From an uncultured Bacilli bacterium (lineage in GTDB: Bacteria > Bacillota_I > Bacilli_A > RF39 > UBA660), in the NCBI GenBank assembly GCA_947594675.1, contig CANQEF010000076.1, positions 1 to 5,628 of the forward strand: a stretch of DNA of 5,628 bases, given 5' to 3'. Of this stretch, positions 1 through 5,628 are shown piece by piece (positions within the stretch are counted from its first letter, which is position 1; every line of letters starts with the position of its first letter). The notes beneath the pieces are model-generated. The model was given only the letters and a program-made list of their open reading frames with translations. It was not told where the DNA came from and ran no database searches. A program made the position numbers and the translations under genes.

Positions 1-32
1 TGTCTATTACGTATTGTCTAAAATTAATTTTT

Positions 33-61
33 TTGAAAATTTCTTTTTCTCATCTTAATAT
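33..61 (+). promoter_or_regulatory. Sigma-A type promoter for the phosphohexomutase gene
   Basis: A -35 box TTGAAA (33-38) is followed after exactly 17 nt by a -10 box TAATAT (56-61). Each box differs from the vegetative consensus at one or two positions. Transcription would start near 68, giving a short leader of about 20 nt that contains little more than the ribosome binding site. A second -10-like TATAAT at 72-77 has no matching -35 at a good distance, so the first pair is preferred. The call is sequence-based only. Confidence 0.65.
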
Positions 62-77
62 TATGGTAATATATAAT

Positions 78-84
78 AGAGGAG
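78..84 (+). promoter_or_regulatory. Ribosome binding site that fixes the start of the phosphohexomutase
   Basis: AGAGGAG ends at 84. An in-frame ATG at 85 abuts it with no spacer and cannot be used efficiently, whereas the ATG at 91 lies 6 nt downstream, a normal distance. The start is therefore set at 91, which drops two residues (Met-Leu) from the longest reading frame. Confidence 0.8.
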
Positions 85-90
85 ATGCTT

Positions 91-1620
91 ATGAAAATAA
101 AAGAAAATATTAATGAACTAATATTTAGAGAATATGATATTAGAGGAAAAGTCCCAGAAGAAATAGATGAAGATACAGCTTATACAATAGGCTTAGGTTT
201 TGGTAGCTATATAAAAACGATAGGTAAAAATAAATGCATTGTAGGACATGATAATCGTATTAGTAGTGATTTATTATATAATGCTTTAATTAATGGTATA
301 AATGAAACGGGAGTAGATGTTATTTCTTTAGGATTATGTACAACACCTATGTATTATTATGCTTGCCTAAAACTAAAAACTTATAGTGGTATTATGGTAA
401 CTGCATCTCACAATCCTAAAAATGATAATGGTTTTAAATTTGCTTTTGATGAAAAAGGTAATTGTAAAGGACAAGAAATAAAAGATTTTTTAGCTTTTAT
501 TTTAAAAAAAGATTTTTCTAAAGGTGAAGGAATAACTGAAATTTATGATATTACAAATGACTATATTGCTTTATTTAAAGATAATTTAAAATTTGGTCCA
601 CGCCGTTTAAAAGTAGTTATTGATCCAGGAAATGGGACTACCAGTATAATTGCTCAAAAAATATATGAATTATTTCCTCTTGATTTAATTTTTATTAATA
701 ATATTAGTGATGGCAATTTTCTTAATCATCATCCAGATCCTTGCGTTGAAGATAATTTAAAACAGTTAAAGGAAAAAGTTTTAGAAACAAAAGCTGATAT
801 TGGCCTTGCTTTTGATGGAGATGGAGATCGCTTAGGCATTGTCTCTAATGATGGTAAATTTATTCCCACTGACAAATATATGATAATTATAATTAGAGAT
901 ATAATAAATAAAGTTTCTAAAAAAGAATTTTTATATGATGTAAAATGCTCTAAAAGTTTAAGTGATGAAATTACTAAATTAGGCGGTAAAGGAATTTGCT
1001 ACAGAACAGGTAATTCTTATACAAAAGCTAAAGTAAGAGAAGATGGTTTACCTTTTGGAGGCGAATTATCAGGACATGTTTATTTTACAGATCGTTGGCC
1101 TGGTTTTGATAGTGGTCTTTATGCGGGACTTAGACTGTTAGAAATACTTTCTAATACAGAAAAAAATGTCAACGACTTATTGCTAGGAATAAATAATTAT
1201 TTTCAAACAGAAGAAATAAAAATACCTTCAACAGACACTAAAAAATTTGAAGTAGTTAACAAGATAAAAGAATACGTAATAAGTAAAAATTATAATTACA
1301 TAGATATTGATGGTATAAAAGTTATATATGATGATGGCTGGGCTCTAATAAGAGCAAGTAACACGGGTCCTAATATTACTGTTCGCTTTGAGGCTAAAAC
1401 GAATAATCGTCTTGAAGAATTATCTAGAGAATACACATCCCTAATAAACAATTACAATACTGATGATAACTCTAATAACCTAGATAAAATAAGCAATATA
1501 GATAATACTAATAGTAATTCTAATAATAAGTTAGCAACAAAACTTCTTTTAGCTTTAATCGTTATAGTAATAGTCCTTTTATTAATAATATTTCTAATAA
1601 TACCTTTAATAAATTCTTAA
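91..1620 (+). CDS. manB: Phosphomannomutase/phosphoglucomutase with a C-terminal membrane anchor
   Basis: This 509-aa alpha-D-phosphohexomutase would interconvert the 6-phosphate and 1-phosphate of mannose or glucose, feeding nucleotide-sugar and surface-glycan synthesis. The four family signatures are intact and in order: the catalytic phosphoserine loop TASHNP (104-109, Ser106), the metal-binding loop DGDGDR (242-247), the sugar-binding loop GELSGH (324-329) and the phosphate-binding loop RASNTGP (421-427). The GE-x-SGH form of the sugar loop resembles the bifunctional PMM/PGM enzymes (AlgC type) rather than GlmM, so a glucosamine mutase is less likely. Key residues sit at nearly the same numbers as I recall for Pseudomonas AlgC (463 aa). 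The catalytic core ends near residue 452. It is followed by an Asn/Ser/Asp-rich linker (about 453-480) and a strongly hydrophobic segment (about 485-507) ending two residues before the stop. That tail is atypical for this normally soluble family and predicts a cytosolic enzyme anchored by its C-terminus. The gene has its own promoter and seems monocistronic. The symbol is a family-level choice, since substrate preference cannot be read from sequence. Confidence 0.93.
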   Translation: MKIKENINELIFREYDIRGKVPEEIDEDTAYTIGLGFGSYIKTIGKNKCIVGHDNRISSDLLYNALINGINETGVDVISLGLCTTPMYYYACLKLKTYSGIMVTASHNPKNDNGFKFAFDEKGNCKGQEIKDFLAFILKKDFSKGEGITEIYDITNDYIALFKDNLKFGPRRLKVVIDPGNGTTSIIAQKIYELFPLDLIFINNISDGNFLNHHPDPCVEDNLKQLKEKVLETKADIGLAFDGDGDRLGIVSNDGKFIPTDKYMIIIIRDIINKVSKKEFLYDVKCSKSLSDEITKLGGKGICYRTGNSYTKAKVREDGLPFGGELSGHVYFTDRWPGFDSGLYAGLRLLEILSNTEKNVNDLLLGINNYFQTEEIKIPSTDTKKFEVVNKIKEYVISKNYNYIDIDGIKVIYDDGWALIRASNTGPNITVRFEAKTNNRLEELSREYTSLINNYNTDDNSNNLDKISNIDNTNSNSNNKLATKLLLALIVIVIVLLLIIFLIIPLINS

Positions 1621-1829
1621 CTTAACAAAGTAAATAATAAAATGATATATCAAATGAAGATATAATAACTCCTTTTATCCTTCCATTCAATTCTAATAAT
1701 TTACATAAAAATACAATGATTAGAAAAAACTTTTCTAAATGGTAATTCAATTGATTAAATAATTTAATTTTAAAGGAAAACTACCAAGAACAAACTATTG
1801 CCTGGAAAAAGCCCTAGCATATTAAATAT
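1621..1829. other. Intergenic stretch with no supportable gene
   Basis: I see no gene on either strand; the longest start-to-stop runs I found are under about 20 codons and lack a placed ribosome binding site. The stretch is very AT-rich apart from a patch with more G and C at about 1776-1819. Three weak inverted repeats are visible: TATATC/GATATA (1646-1651 with 1659-1664), TTAGAAAA/TTTTCTAA around an AAC loop (1720-1738), and ATTAAA/TTTAAT (1754-1768). None has a GC-rich stem or a following T-tract, so none is a convincing terminator for the upstream gene. They could equally be chance in such AT-rich DNA. Confidence 0.6.
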
Positions 1830-1858
1830 TTGACAAAAACTATTCATATAATTATAAT
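1830..1858 (+). promoter_or_regulatory. Perfect-consensus vegetative promoter of the three-gene cassette
   Basis: The -35 box TTGACA (1830-1835) and the -10 box TATAAT (1853-1858) both match the sigma-A/sigma-70 consensus at all six positions, with an optimal 17-nt spacer. Transcription would begin near 1865, only a few bases before the ribosome binding site AGGGG (1869-1873), so the leader is very short and leaves no room for a riboswitch or attenuator. A 10-bp palindrome TATAATTATA (1847-1856) overlaps the -10 box. It could be an operator, but AT-rich palindromes of this size are expected by chance here. Confidence 0.85.
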
Positions 1859-1881
1859 ATAACATTTGAGGGGATATTATT

Positions 1882-2340
1882 ATGACAAACGAAAAATTAT
1901 ATATTTACTTTGGAAGTGAAAAGAACGTTCCAAATATTTCTAATATTAGAAAATGCTCTATTAAATCTATTGCTGATTTAAAAATACCACAAAATGAAGA
2001 TGCTCCAATATGGGCAACAATTGTTGAAAATAAAGAGCCAAGAATTGTCCATACTTTTGTAGTTGGCAAAGTCGATGTTGCAACTGATGTAACACTAAAA
2101 CCATCAGTTTACAACCTATGTAACCAAAAAGAATTTCTAGAAGAATGTGAAGAAAAAACAGGTGGCTTAATGCTAGTTTGCGAAGTAAATGGAAAAAAAT
2201 ATGTTAGGCCATTTACCGAAAATGATAAAGTTTTTCCAAATAAACAAGCTTTAGCTAAAGGAATAAATGATTATGTAATAAAATTACTAATAGAGTCAAA
2301 GAAAGATACTTCAAAGATCTATTCCAAAAAAAATAGATAA
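1882..2340 (+). CDS. Protein of unknown function, paralogue A of the cassette (152 aa)
   Basis: I do not recognise this family. The start is well supported by TGAGGGG ending at 1873, 8 nt before the ATG and directly downstream of a consensus promoter. There is no signal peptide or membrane segment, so it is probably cytosolic. By eye it looks like a small alpha/beta protein: hydrophobic strand-like stretches near 6-10, 43-48, 56-62 and 96-102, and a helical C-terminal region (about 121-139) followed by a Lys-rich tail. It is a divergent paralogue of the third cassette gene (3077-3532). Both share C-x(2-3)-I-K-x(2-4)-DLKIP near the N-terminus (Cys25 and DLKIP 32-36 here), N-x3-F-x2-EC (81-89), a following G-x-MLV-like strand (95-99), K-x-F-x-N (116-120) and then L-x3-x-IN-type helix positions. 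It is the first gene of the cassette, with 11 nt to the next gene. Confidence 0.85.
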   Translation: MTNEKLYIYFGSEKNVPNISNIRKCSIKSIADLKIPQNEDAPIWATIVENKEPRIVHTFVVGKVDVATDVTLKPSVYNLCNQKEFLEECEEKTGGLMLVCEVNGKKYVRPFTENDKVFPNKQALAKGINDYVIKLLIESKKDTSKIYSKKNR

Positions 2341-2351
2341 AGGAAAATATT

Positions 2352-3074
2352 ATGTACTATTTAAAAGACATTATCTTAGGACTAAGAAATGAATACTTAA
2401 AAAACGAAGAATTATTAAATAAATTAAAAGAATATATTGCTTATGATAGCAAAAAAGTTTCTCTAAAACCTAAAATTTATTTAAATTCTATATATGCTAA
2501 AGTTATAATAGAAATTGAACAAAAGCAATTATTTTTACAGCAGCTTTTTAATTACTTAAATAAAAAAGATATAATTAGAGTTGTTTCAAATCTTTATTCT
2601 GAGTCTTACATAGAAAATAATAAATATAATATTCAAGTAAAAGAACGTTTTCAAAATGATTTTAATAATATAATTAATAAGATAAAAAAATCTGAATCCG
2701 TTTATAATATAGGTTTTTCTAAAATAGCTTTCCAAGAAGGTAGTTACACTAAAGAATTAATTATAAAACCAGATGCAACTGAATTTACTATTAGAGATCA
2801 AGAAAATTATACTAATTTACAATATAATCCTGCAGATGATGAAATAATTATAAAAACTAATTATCCTCAAGAGACTACTTATCATGATATAAAAAATATT
2901 TTAAAAATCGCAATTCCTAAAGAAGAAATATTATTATATAATCAAAAAGTAATTGACTCTTACCTAGGGAAAAACAGAATTTATGCTTATGAAAACACTT
3001 ATAAAAATAAAATTAATTTAGATATTAAACAGGTAGATGATGCATACTATTTAATAAAAAAAAGGAGCAAATAA
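2352..3074 (+). CDS. Protein of unknown function, middle gene of the cassette (240 aa)
   Basis: I do not recognise this protein. AAAGGA, overlapping the end of the upstream gene, gives a ribosome binding site about 8 nt before the ATG. There is no signal peptide or membrane segment. The N-terminal third is charged and probably helical, with heptad-like Leu/Ile spacing (about 3-32 and 56-75) that could form short coiled coils. Residues about 95-115 are another Lys/Asn-rich helix. About 118-171 looks strand-rich (for example the EIIIK stretch), and a helix and a Lys-rich tail ending KKRSK follow. The protein is rich in Lys, Asn, Ile and Tyr, as expected in such AT-rich DNA. It shows no visible similarity to the two paralogues that flank it. 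The tight packing (11 nt before, 2 nt after) implies co-transcription and probably joint function with them, perhaps as a scaffold or binding partner. That role is inference from position only. Confidence 0.85.
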   Translation: MYYLKDIILGLRNEYLKNEELLNKLKEYIAYDSKKVSLKPKIYLNSIYAKVIIEIEQKQLFLQQLFNYLNKKDIIRVVSNLYSESYIENNKYNIQVKERFQNDFNNIINKIKKSESVYNIGFSKIAFQEGSYTKELIIKPDATEFTIRDQENYTNLQYNPADDEIIIKTNYPQETTYHDIKNILKIAIPKEEILLYNQKVIDSYLGKNRIYAYENTYKNKINLDIKQVDDAYYLIKKRSK

Positions 3075-3076
3075 TT

Positions 3077-3532
3077 ATGAAGGATATTTTATCAATCAGT
3101 TTTAGTACTGATGATGCTCAAGCAAGTAGTTATTTATGTTATGATATCAAGAAAAATAGTGATTTAAAAATTCCCGATAAAGAAGTAGTTGCTGCTCACA
3201 TTTGCTTGACAGAGAATATAAAAGATAAAGAATGCCTTATAAGAAATACAAAAACCTATATTTATTTTTTAGGCTATGAAGAAGACGCTATTGATGTTCT
3301 AAGACATCAAGATAAATACAAATTGTTAAATCCCATAAAATTTGTTGCTGAATGTGCTAAATATGATGGTAAAATGCTAGTTTACAAAACAAAAGATAAT
3401 CATCTAAAAGTAACTCCAGCTTCACCTCTAATTAAAGCTTTTGATAATAGTAGTGACTTAATTGACGAAGTAATTAATTTTACTAATAATTTTATCACAA
3501 AACAGTCCGGAAAAACTTATTGTAAAATGTAA
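3077..3532 (+). CDS. Protein of unknown function, paralogue B of the cassette (151 aa)
   Basis: I do not recognise this family. The ATG lies 2 nt after the stop of the previous gene, with AAAGGAG (3061-3067) inside that gene's 3' end, so translation is probably coupled. No signal peptide or membrane segment is visible. It matches the first cassette protein (1882-2340) in length and in a chain of ordered positions: Cys21 with IK and DLKIP (29-33), N85-x3-F89-x2-E92-C93, the strand G-x-MLV (98-102), and K120-x-F122-x-N124 followed by a C-terminal helix. The distance from the EC pair to K-x-F-x-N is identical in both (27 residues), while the central part (34-84) has diverged and is about 7 residues longer here. 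This is ancient duplication rather than a recent copy. Two Cys positions are shared (21 and 93); the other Cys residues are not. The gene is last in the unit and is followed by a terminator after 13 nt. Confidence 0.85.
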   Translation: MKDILSISFSTDDAQASSYLCYDIKKNSDLKIPDKEVVAAHICLTENIKDKECLIRNTKTYIYFLGYEEDAIDVLRHQDKYKLLNPIKFVAECAKYDGKMLVYKTKDNHLKVTPASPLIKAFDNSSDLIDEVINFTNNFITKQSGKTYCKM

Positions 3533-3545
3533 TGTAAAATTTAAA

Positions 3546-3575
3546 CCTCTTTATTGAAAAAAGAGGCCTTTTTTG
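3546..3575 (+). terminator. Intrinsic terminator of the three-gene cassette
   Basis: The inverted repeat CCTCTTT (3546-3552) and AAAGAGG (3560-3566) forms a perfect 7-bp stem around a 7-nt loop. It is followed by CC and a run of six T (3569-3574). It begins 13 nt after the stop of the last cassette gene, the expected place for a Rho-independent terminator on the + strand. Confidence 0.8.
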
Positions 3576-3582
3576 TTATATT
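3554..3582 (+). promoter_or_regulatory. Candidate helD promoter lying across the cassette terminator
   Basis: TTGAAA (3554-3559) and TATATT (3577-3582) are separated by exactly 17 nt, the same spacing as the other two promoters in the window. The -35 box falls in the loop of the upstream terminator, and the spacer covers the terminator's 3' arm and T-tract. Transcription would start near 3589. I find no better-placed promoter for helD in the 105 nt before its start codon, but the match is short and unproven. Confidence 0.45.
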
Positions 3583-3591
3583 CAAGATAAG

Positions 3592-3618
3592 AAAAAGACT
3601 ACACTCGATGTAGTTTTT
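3592..3618 (+). terminator. Terminator-like hairpin in the helD leader
   Basis: ACTACA (3598-3603) and TGTAGT (3609-3614) form a 6-bp stem around CTCGA. A-run bases before it can pair with the T-run after it (3615-3618), with one bulged G. The T-run makes it resemble a weak intrinsic terminator. It sits 20 nt before the helD start codon and downstream of the candidate helD promoter. It could be a leader attenuator, a second (back-up) terminator for the cassette, or a 5' RNA-stabilising hairpin. Read on the - strand it is followed by CTTTTTCTT, so bidirectional action is possible. Confidence 0.45.
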
Positions 3619-3637
3619 AAAATGTCTTGGAGGAATT

Positions 3638-5628
3638 ATGGCTATAAGTGAAGTTGAATTTAAAAAAGAAACAAAAATTTTAGACAAAGTAGGGAAGTTA
3701 CTTAATGAAACACTAGATTCATTAGGATTTGATGTCAACAAAGAGGAAGAAGAATTAATTAATTTTAAAAAGATGATGTGGGAAAATGCCAGTAGTTTTG
3801 ATGATGCAGAAGAAAGCCAAGTCTTATTAGCAACAAATCAAGAAGAAAATAAAGCCTTAATGAAGAAAAAATATTTTCAACAACTTCTTCAAATAAAGAA
3901 AAAGCCTTATTTTGCCTCAATTGTCTTTAAAGATGAAGATGGAGAAATTTTTAATATTTATATGTCCCTTACTTATTTAAAAGATAAAGATTCTAACAAT
4001 ATATTATATGATTGGCGCAGTCCTATATGTAGCTTATTTTATGATTATGAAACTGGACCTTGTGAGTATAAAGCTCCGGGAGGAATTTTTCAAGGGGAAT
4101 TAAAAAGAAAAAGACAATATAAAATTGCTGATAATAAATTGATGGGTGTTTTTGATAATTCTTTAAATATTGATGATGAAATACTTCAAGAAGTTTTAGC
4201 CCAAGAATCCAATGAAAAAATGAAAAATGTAGTTAATACAATTCAACAAGAACAAAATAAAGTAATCCGAAATTTAGAAGATAATAATTTAATTGTCCAA
4301 GGAATTGCTGGTTCTGGAAAGACAACGGTTGCACTACATAGAATTGCCTTTTTACTATATCGTCTTCAACACCTATCTAGCAATAATATCTTAATATTTT
4401 CACCTAATAATATTTTTACAGAATATATATCAGATGTCCTACCATCATTGGGAGAATCTAATACCCTACAAACAACTTTTAATGACTACTTATCAACCTT
4501 TATAACTGAATATAAAGATGTTGAAACATTTACAGACTTTATATCTCGCTATTATTCATATCAAGAAGATTATCCAGAATTAGTTAAATATAAACAAAGT
4601 GATGAAATTATAACGGATTTTACTAATTATTTAAATGAGTATGTTACAAAGGCTCGCTTTTTAGAAGATATTATTGAAAATGAAAAAAATAAAGTAACTA
4701 AAAATCAATTAAATGAATTACTTAATAATAAATATGATCGACTTCCTCTTTTTGAGCGATTAGAAGAAATAGCATCCAAACTATCAGAGCAATTTTATAA
4801 AGGAACTAATAAGAAAAAAGCTACTTTCTTAAAACTTCTTAAAAAGAGTGCTAACTTTACAAAAGATTATCAAAAAATATACAAAAACTTTTATCTTAGT
4901 GAGCATTGTAAAATAAAATTACCTGAATCAACTATAAATTCCTTTATTGATAAAGATATTATTAATTATGAAGACGCTTTACTTTTTGCTTATATGAAAG
5001 GCATTTTAGAAGGTTTTATCTACGAAGGGACAATTAGACAAGTTATAATAGATGAGGCTCAAGATTATAATAGACTTCAATATTTAATAATAACTAATAT
5101 CTTTAAAAAAGCTGATTTTACCATATTAGGAGACATTAATCAAAATATTAATCCTTATTATTGCTACAAATCTTTAGAAGAATTAAAAGATATATTTAAG
5201 GGAGAAAGTAAGTACATAGAACTTTTAAAAACATATCGCTCATCACCAGAAATTATTGAATATACTAACAAAATTCTTAATTTAAAACACGTAAATGCTA
5301 TTAGAAAAGATAATAATAAACCAGTTATCTTTAGAAAAAATTTAGTAAATTTAAAAGATAGTTTAATTAATGATATTAAAAAACTACAAGATAGTTATAA
5401 AAGTACAGCAATTATTACTAAAGACAATAAAGAGGCTCAAAAAATTTATAATTTAATTAAAGATGATTTTGATATTTCCTTAATAAATGCTGATTCTAAT
5501 AATTTCAAAAAAGAATTAGTTATTATACCGGCATATACGGCTAAAGGATTAGAATTTGATAGTGTCATAATTTATAATGATCGTGAAAATTCTTATCGCA
5601 AAAATGAGCGTAATCTTTTATATGTTGC
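3638..5628 (+). CDS. helD: HelD, UvrD-like RNA polymerase-recycling ATPase (3' end beyond the window)
   Basis: HelD binds RNA polymerase and uses ATP to strip nucleic acid from stalled or dormant enzyme. The 663 whole codons seen read, in order: a charged, helical N-terminus (about 1-75; in known structures this arm enters the polymerase secondary channel); the family hallmark DWRSPI (125-130) with APGG shortly after; the Q motif TIQQEQN (201-207); Walker A GIAGSGKT (222-229) followed by ALHRIA; a long insert between motifs (about 260-460) matching the clamp-arm region; Walker B VIIDEAQD (469-476); motif III LGDINQ (497-502); motif IV TYRSS (532-536); and motif V YTAKGLEFDS (from 633). The window ends at RNLLYV plus two bases, just before the expected motif VI arginine, so probably only the last few dozen residues are missing. 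DWRSP together with DEAQD separates HelD from UvrD/PcrA/Rep. The start at 3638 has GGAGG four nt upstream, and the next Met is around residue 45, inside the domain. The gene runs off the right edge with no internal stop or frameshift. Confidence 0.95.
   Translation, partial: MAISEVEFKKETKILDKVGKLLNETLDSLGFDVNKEEEELINFKKMMWENASSFDDAEESQVLLATNQEENKALMKKKYFQQLLQIKKKPYFASIVFKDEDGEIFNIYMSLTYLKDKDSNNILYDWRSPICSLFYDYETGPCEYKAPGGIFQGELKRKRQYKIADNKLMGVFDNSLNIDDEILQEVLAQESNEKMKNVVNTIQQEQNKVIRNLEDNNLIVQGIAGSGKTTVALHRIAFLLYRLQHLSSNNILIFSPNNIFTEYISDVLPSLGESNTLQTTFNDYLSTFITEYKDVETFTDFISRYYSYQEDYPELVKYKQSDEIITDFTNYLNEYVTKARFLEDIIENEKNKVTKNQLNELLNNKYDRLPLFERLEEIASKLSEQFYKGTNKKKATFLKLLKKSANFTKDYQKIYKNFYLSEHCKIKLPESTINSFIDKDIINYEDALLFAYMKGILEGFIYEGTIRQVIIDEAQDYNRLQYLIITNIFKKADFTILGDINQNINPYYCYKSLEELKDIFKGESKYIELLKTYRSSPEIIEYTNKILNLKHVNAIRKDNNKPVIFRKNLVNLKDSLINDIKKLQDSYKSTAIITKDNKEAQKIYNLIKDDFDISLINADSNNFKKELVIIPAYTAKGLEFDSVIIYNDRENSYRKNERNLLYV

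Noticed and set aside
85..90. Upstream ATG of the phosphohexomutase frame as the start codon.
   Set aside because: The Shine-Dalgarno GGAG directly abuts it with no spacer, while the ATG at 91 has a normal 6-nt spacing.
1642..1665. Tiny + strand frame of 7 codons after the phosphohexomutase.
   Set aside because: It is too short, has no ribosome binding site and is composed of AT-rich low-complexity sequence.
1769..1820. A - strand frame of about 16 codons beginning MLGLFPGN, and an AAAAGGAG-like - strand site near 1668-1675 followed by about 15 codons from a TTG.
   Set aside because: Neither pairs a good RBS and start with a frame of useful length. Hydrophobic - strand peptides are common by chance in this composition.
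1882..3532. Toxin-antitoxin, phage-defence or CRISPR-related module for the three-gene cassette.
   Set aside because: No recognisable nuclease, NTPase, protease, DNA-binding or toxin motif was seen in any of the three proteins, and there is no repeat array. Naming a function would be a guess.
3541..3741. A 66-codon open frame on the - strand.
   Set aside because: It lies antisense to the cassette terminator, the helD leader and the first codons of helD, which has a clear RBS and family homology. It has no sensible RBS of its own and its Ser/Phe/Leu-rich content is what the reverse of a Lys/Glu-rich helix gives.
3638..5628. UvrD/PcrA/Rep DNA-repair helicase instead of HelD.
   Set aside because: The DWRSPI hallmark followed by the APGG region, the helical N-terminal arm before the Q motif and the TIQ-x-EQN motif are HelD features; UvrD-type proteins start almost directly with the Q motif and Walker A.
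1..5628. Mycoplasma-type genetic code (UGA=Trp), insertion sequences, tRNA/rRNA genes or CRISPR arrays.
   Set aside because: Trp is TGG in the genes and no in-frame TGA is present. No transposase motif, long terminal inverted repeat, tRNA-like fold, rRNA segment or spaced repeat array was seen.

Overview
The window is very AT-rich, with all genes on the + strand, TAA stops throughout and strong Shine-Dalgarno sequences. The promoters match the Gram-positive sigma-A consensus, and helD is typical of Gram-positive bacteria. Together these suggest a low-GC member of the Bacillota, or an uncultivated lineage near the Mycoplasmatota. Trp is written as TGG in every place I checked (for example W126 of HelD and the RW of the phosphohexomutase) and no gene uses in-frame TGA. 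This argues for the standard bacterial code rather than the Mycoplasma UGA=Trp code. The species cannot be fixed from this sequence.

Layout: (1) 1-90 holds a promoter and RBS. (2) 91-1620 is a phosphomannomutase/phosphoglucomutase with every catalytic motif intact, plus an unusual Asn-rich linker and a C-terminal transmembrane segment. (3) 1621-1829 has no supportable gene and no convincing terminator. (4) 1830-3575 is a self-contained transcription unit. It has a perfect-consensus promoter (TTGACA, 17 nt, TATAAT), three tightly packed genes of unknown function (152, 240 and 151 aa) and an intrinsic terminator. The first and third genes encode divergent paralogues, and the middle gene is unrelated to them. 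(5) 3638 to the window edge is helD, a UvrD-like superfamily 1 helicase/ATPase that releases stalled or dormant RNA polymerase. It is cut off at the start of helicase motif VI.

The phosphohexomutase probably supplies mannose-1-P or glucose-1-P for surface glycans or glycolipids, and its tail anchor would place that step at the membrane. HelD acts in RNA polymerase recycling. The three-gene cassette is the least explained part. It has its own strong promoter and terminator, so it is likely expressed independently of both neighbours, and its proteins appear cytosolic (no signal peptides or membrane segments). A candidate helD promoter overlaps the cassette's terminator, and the predicted helD leader contains a terminator-like hairpin.
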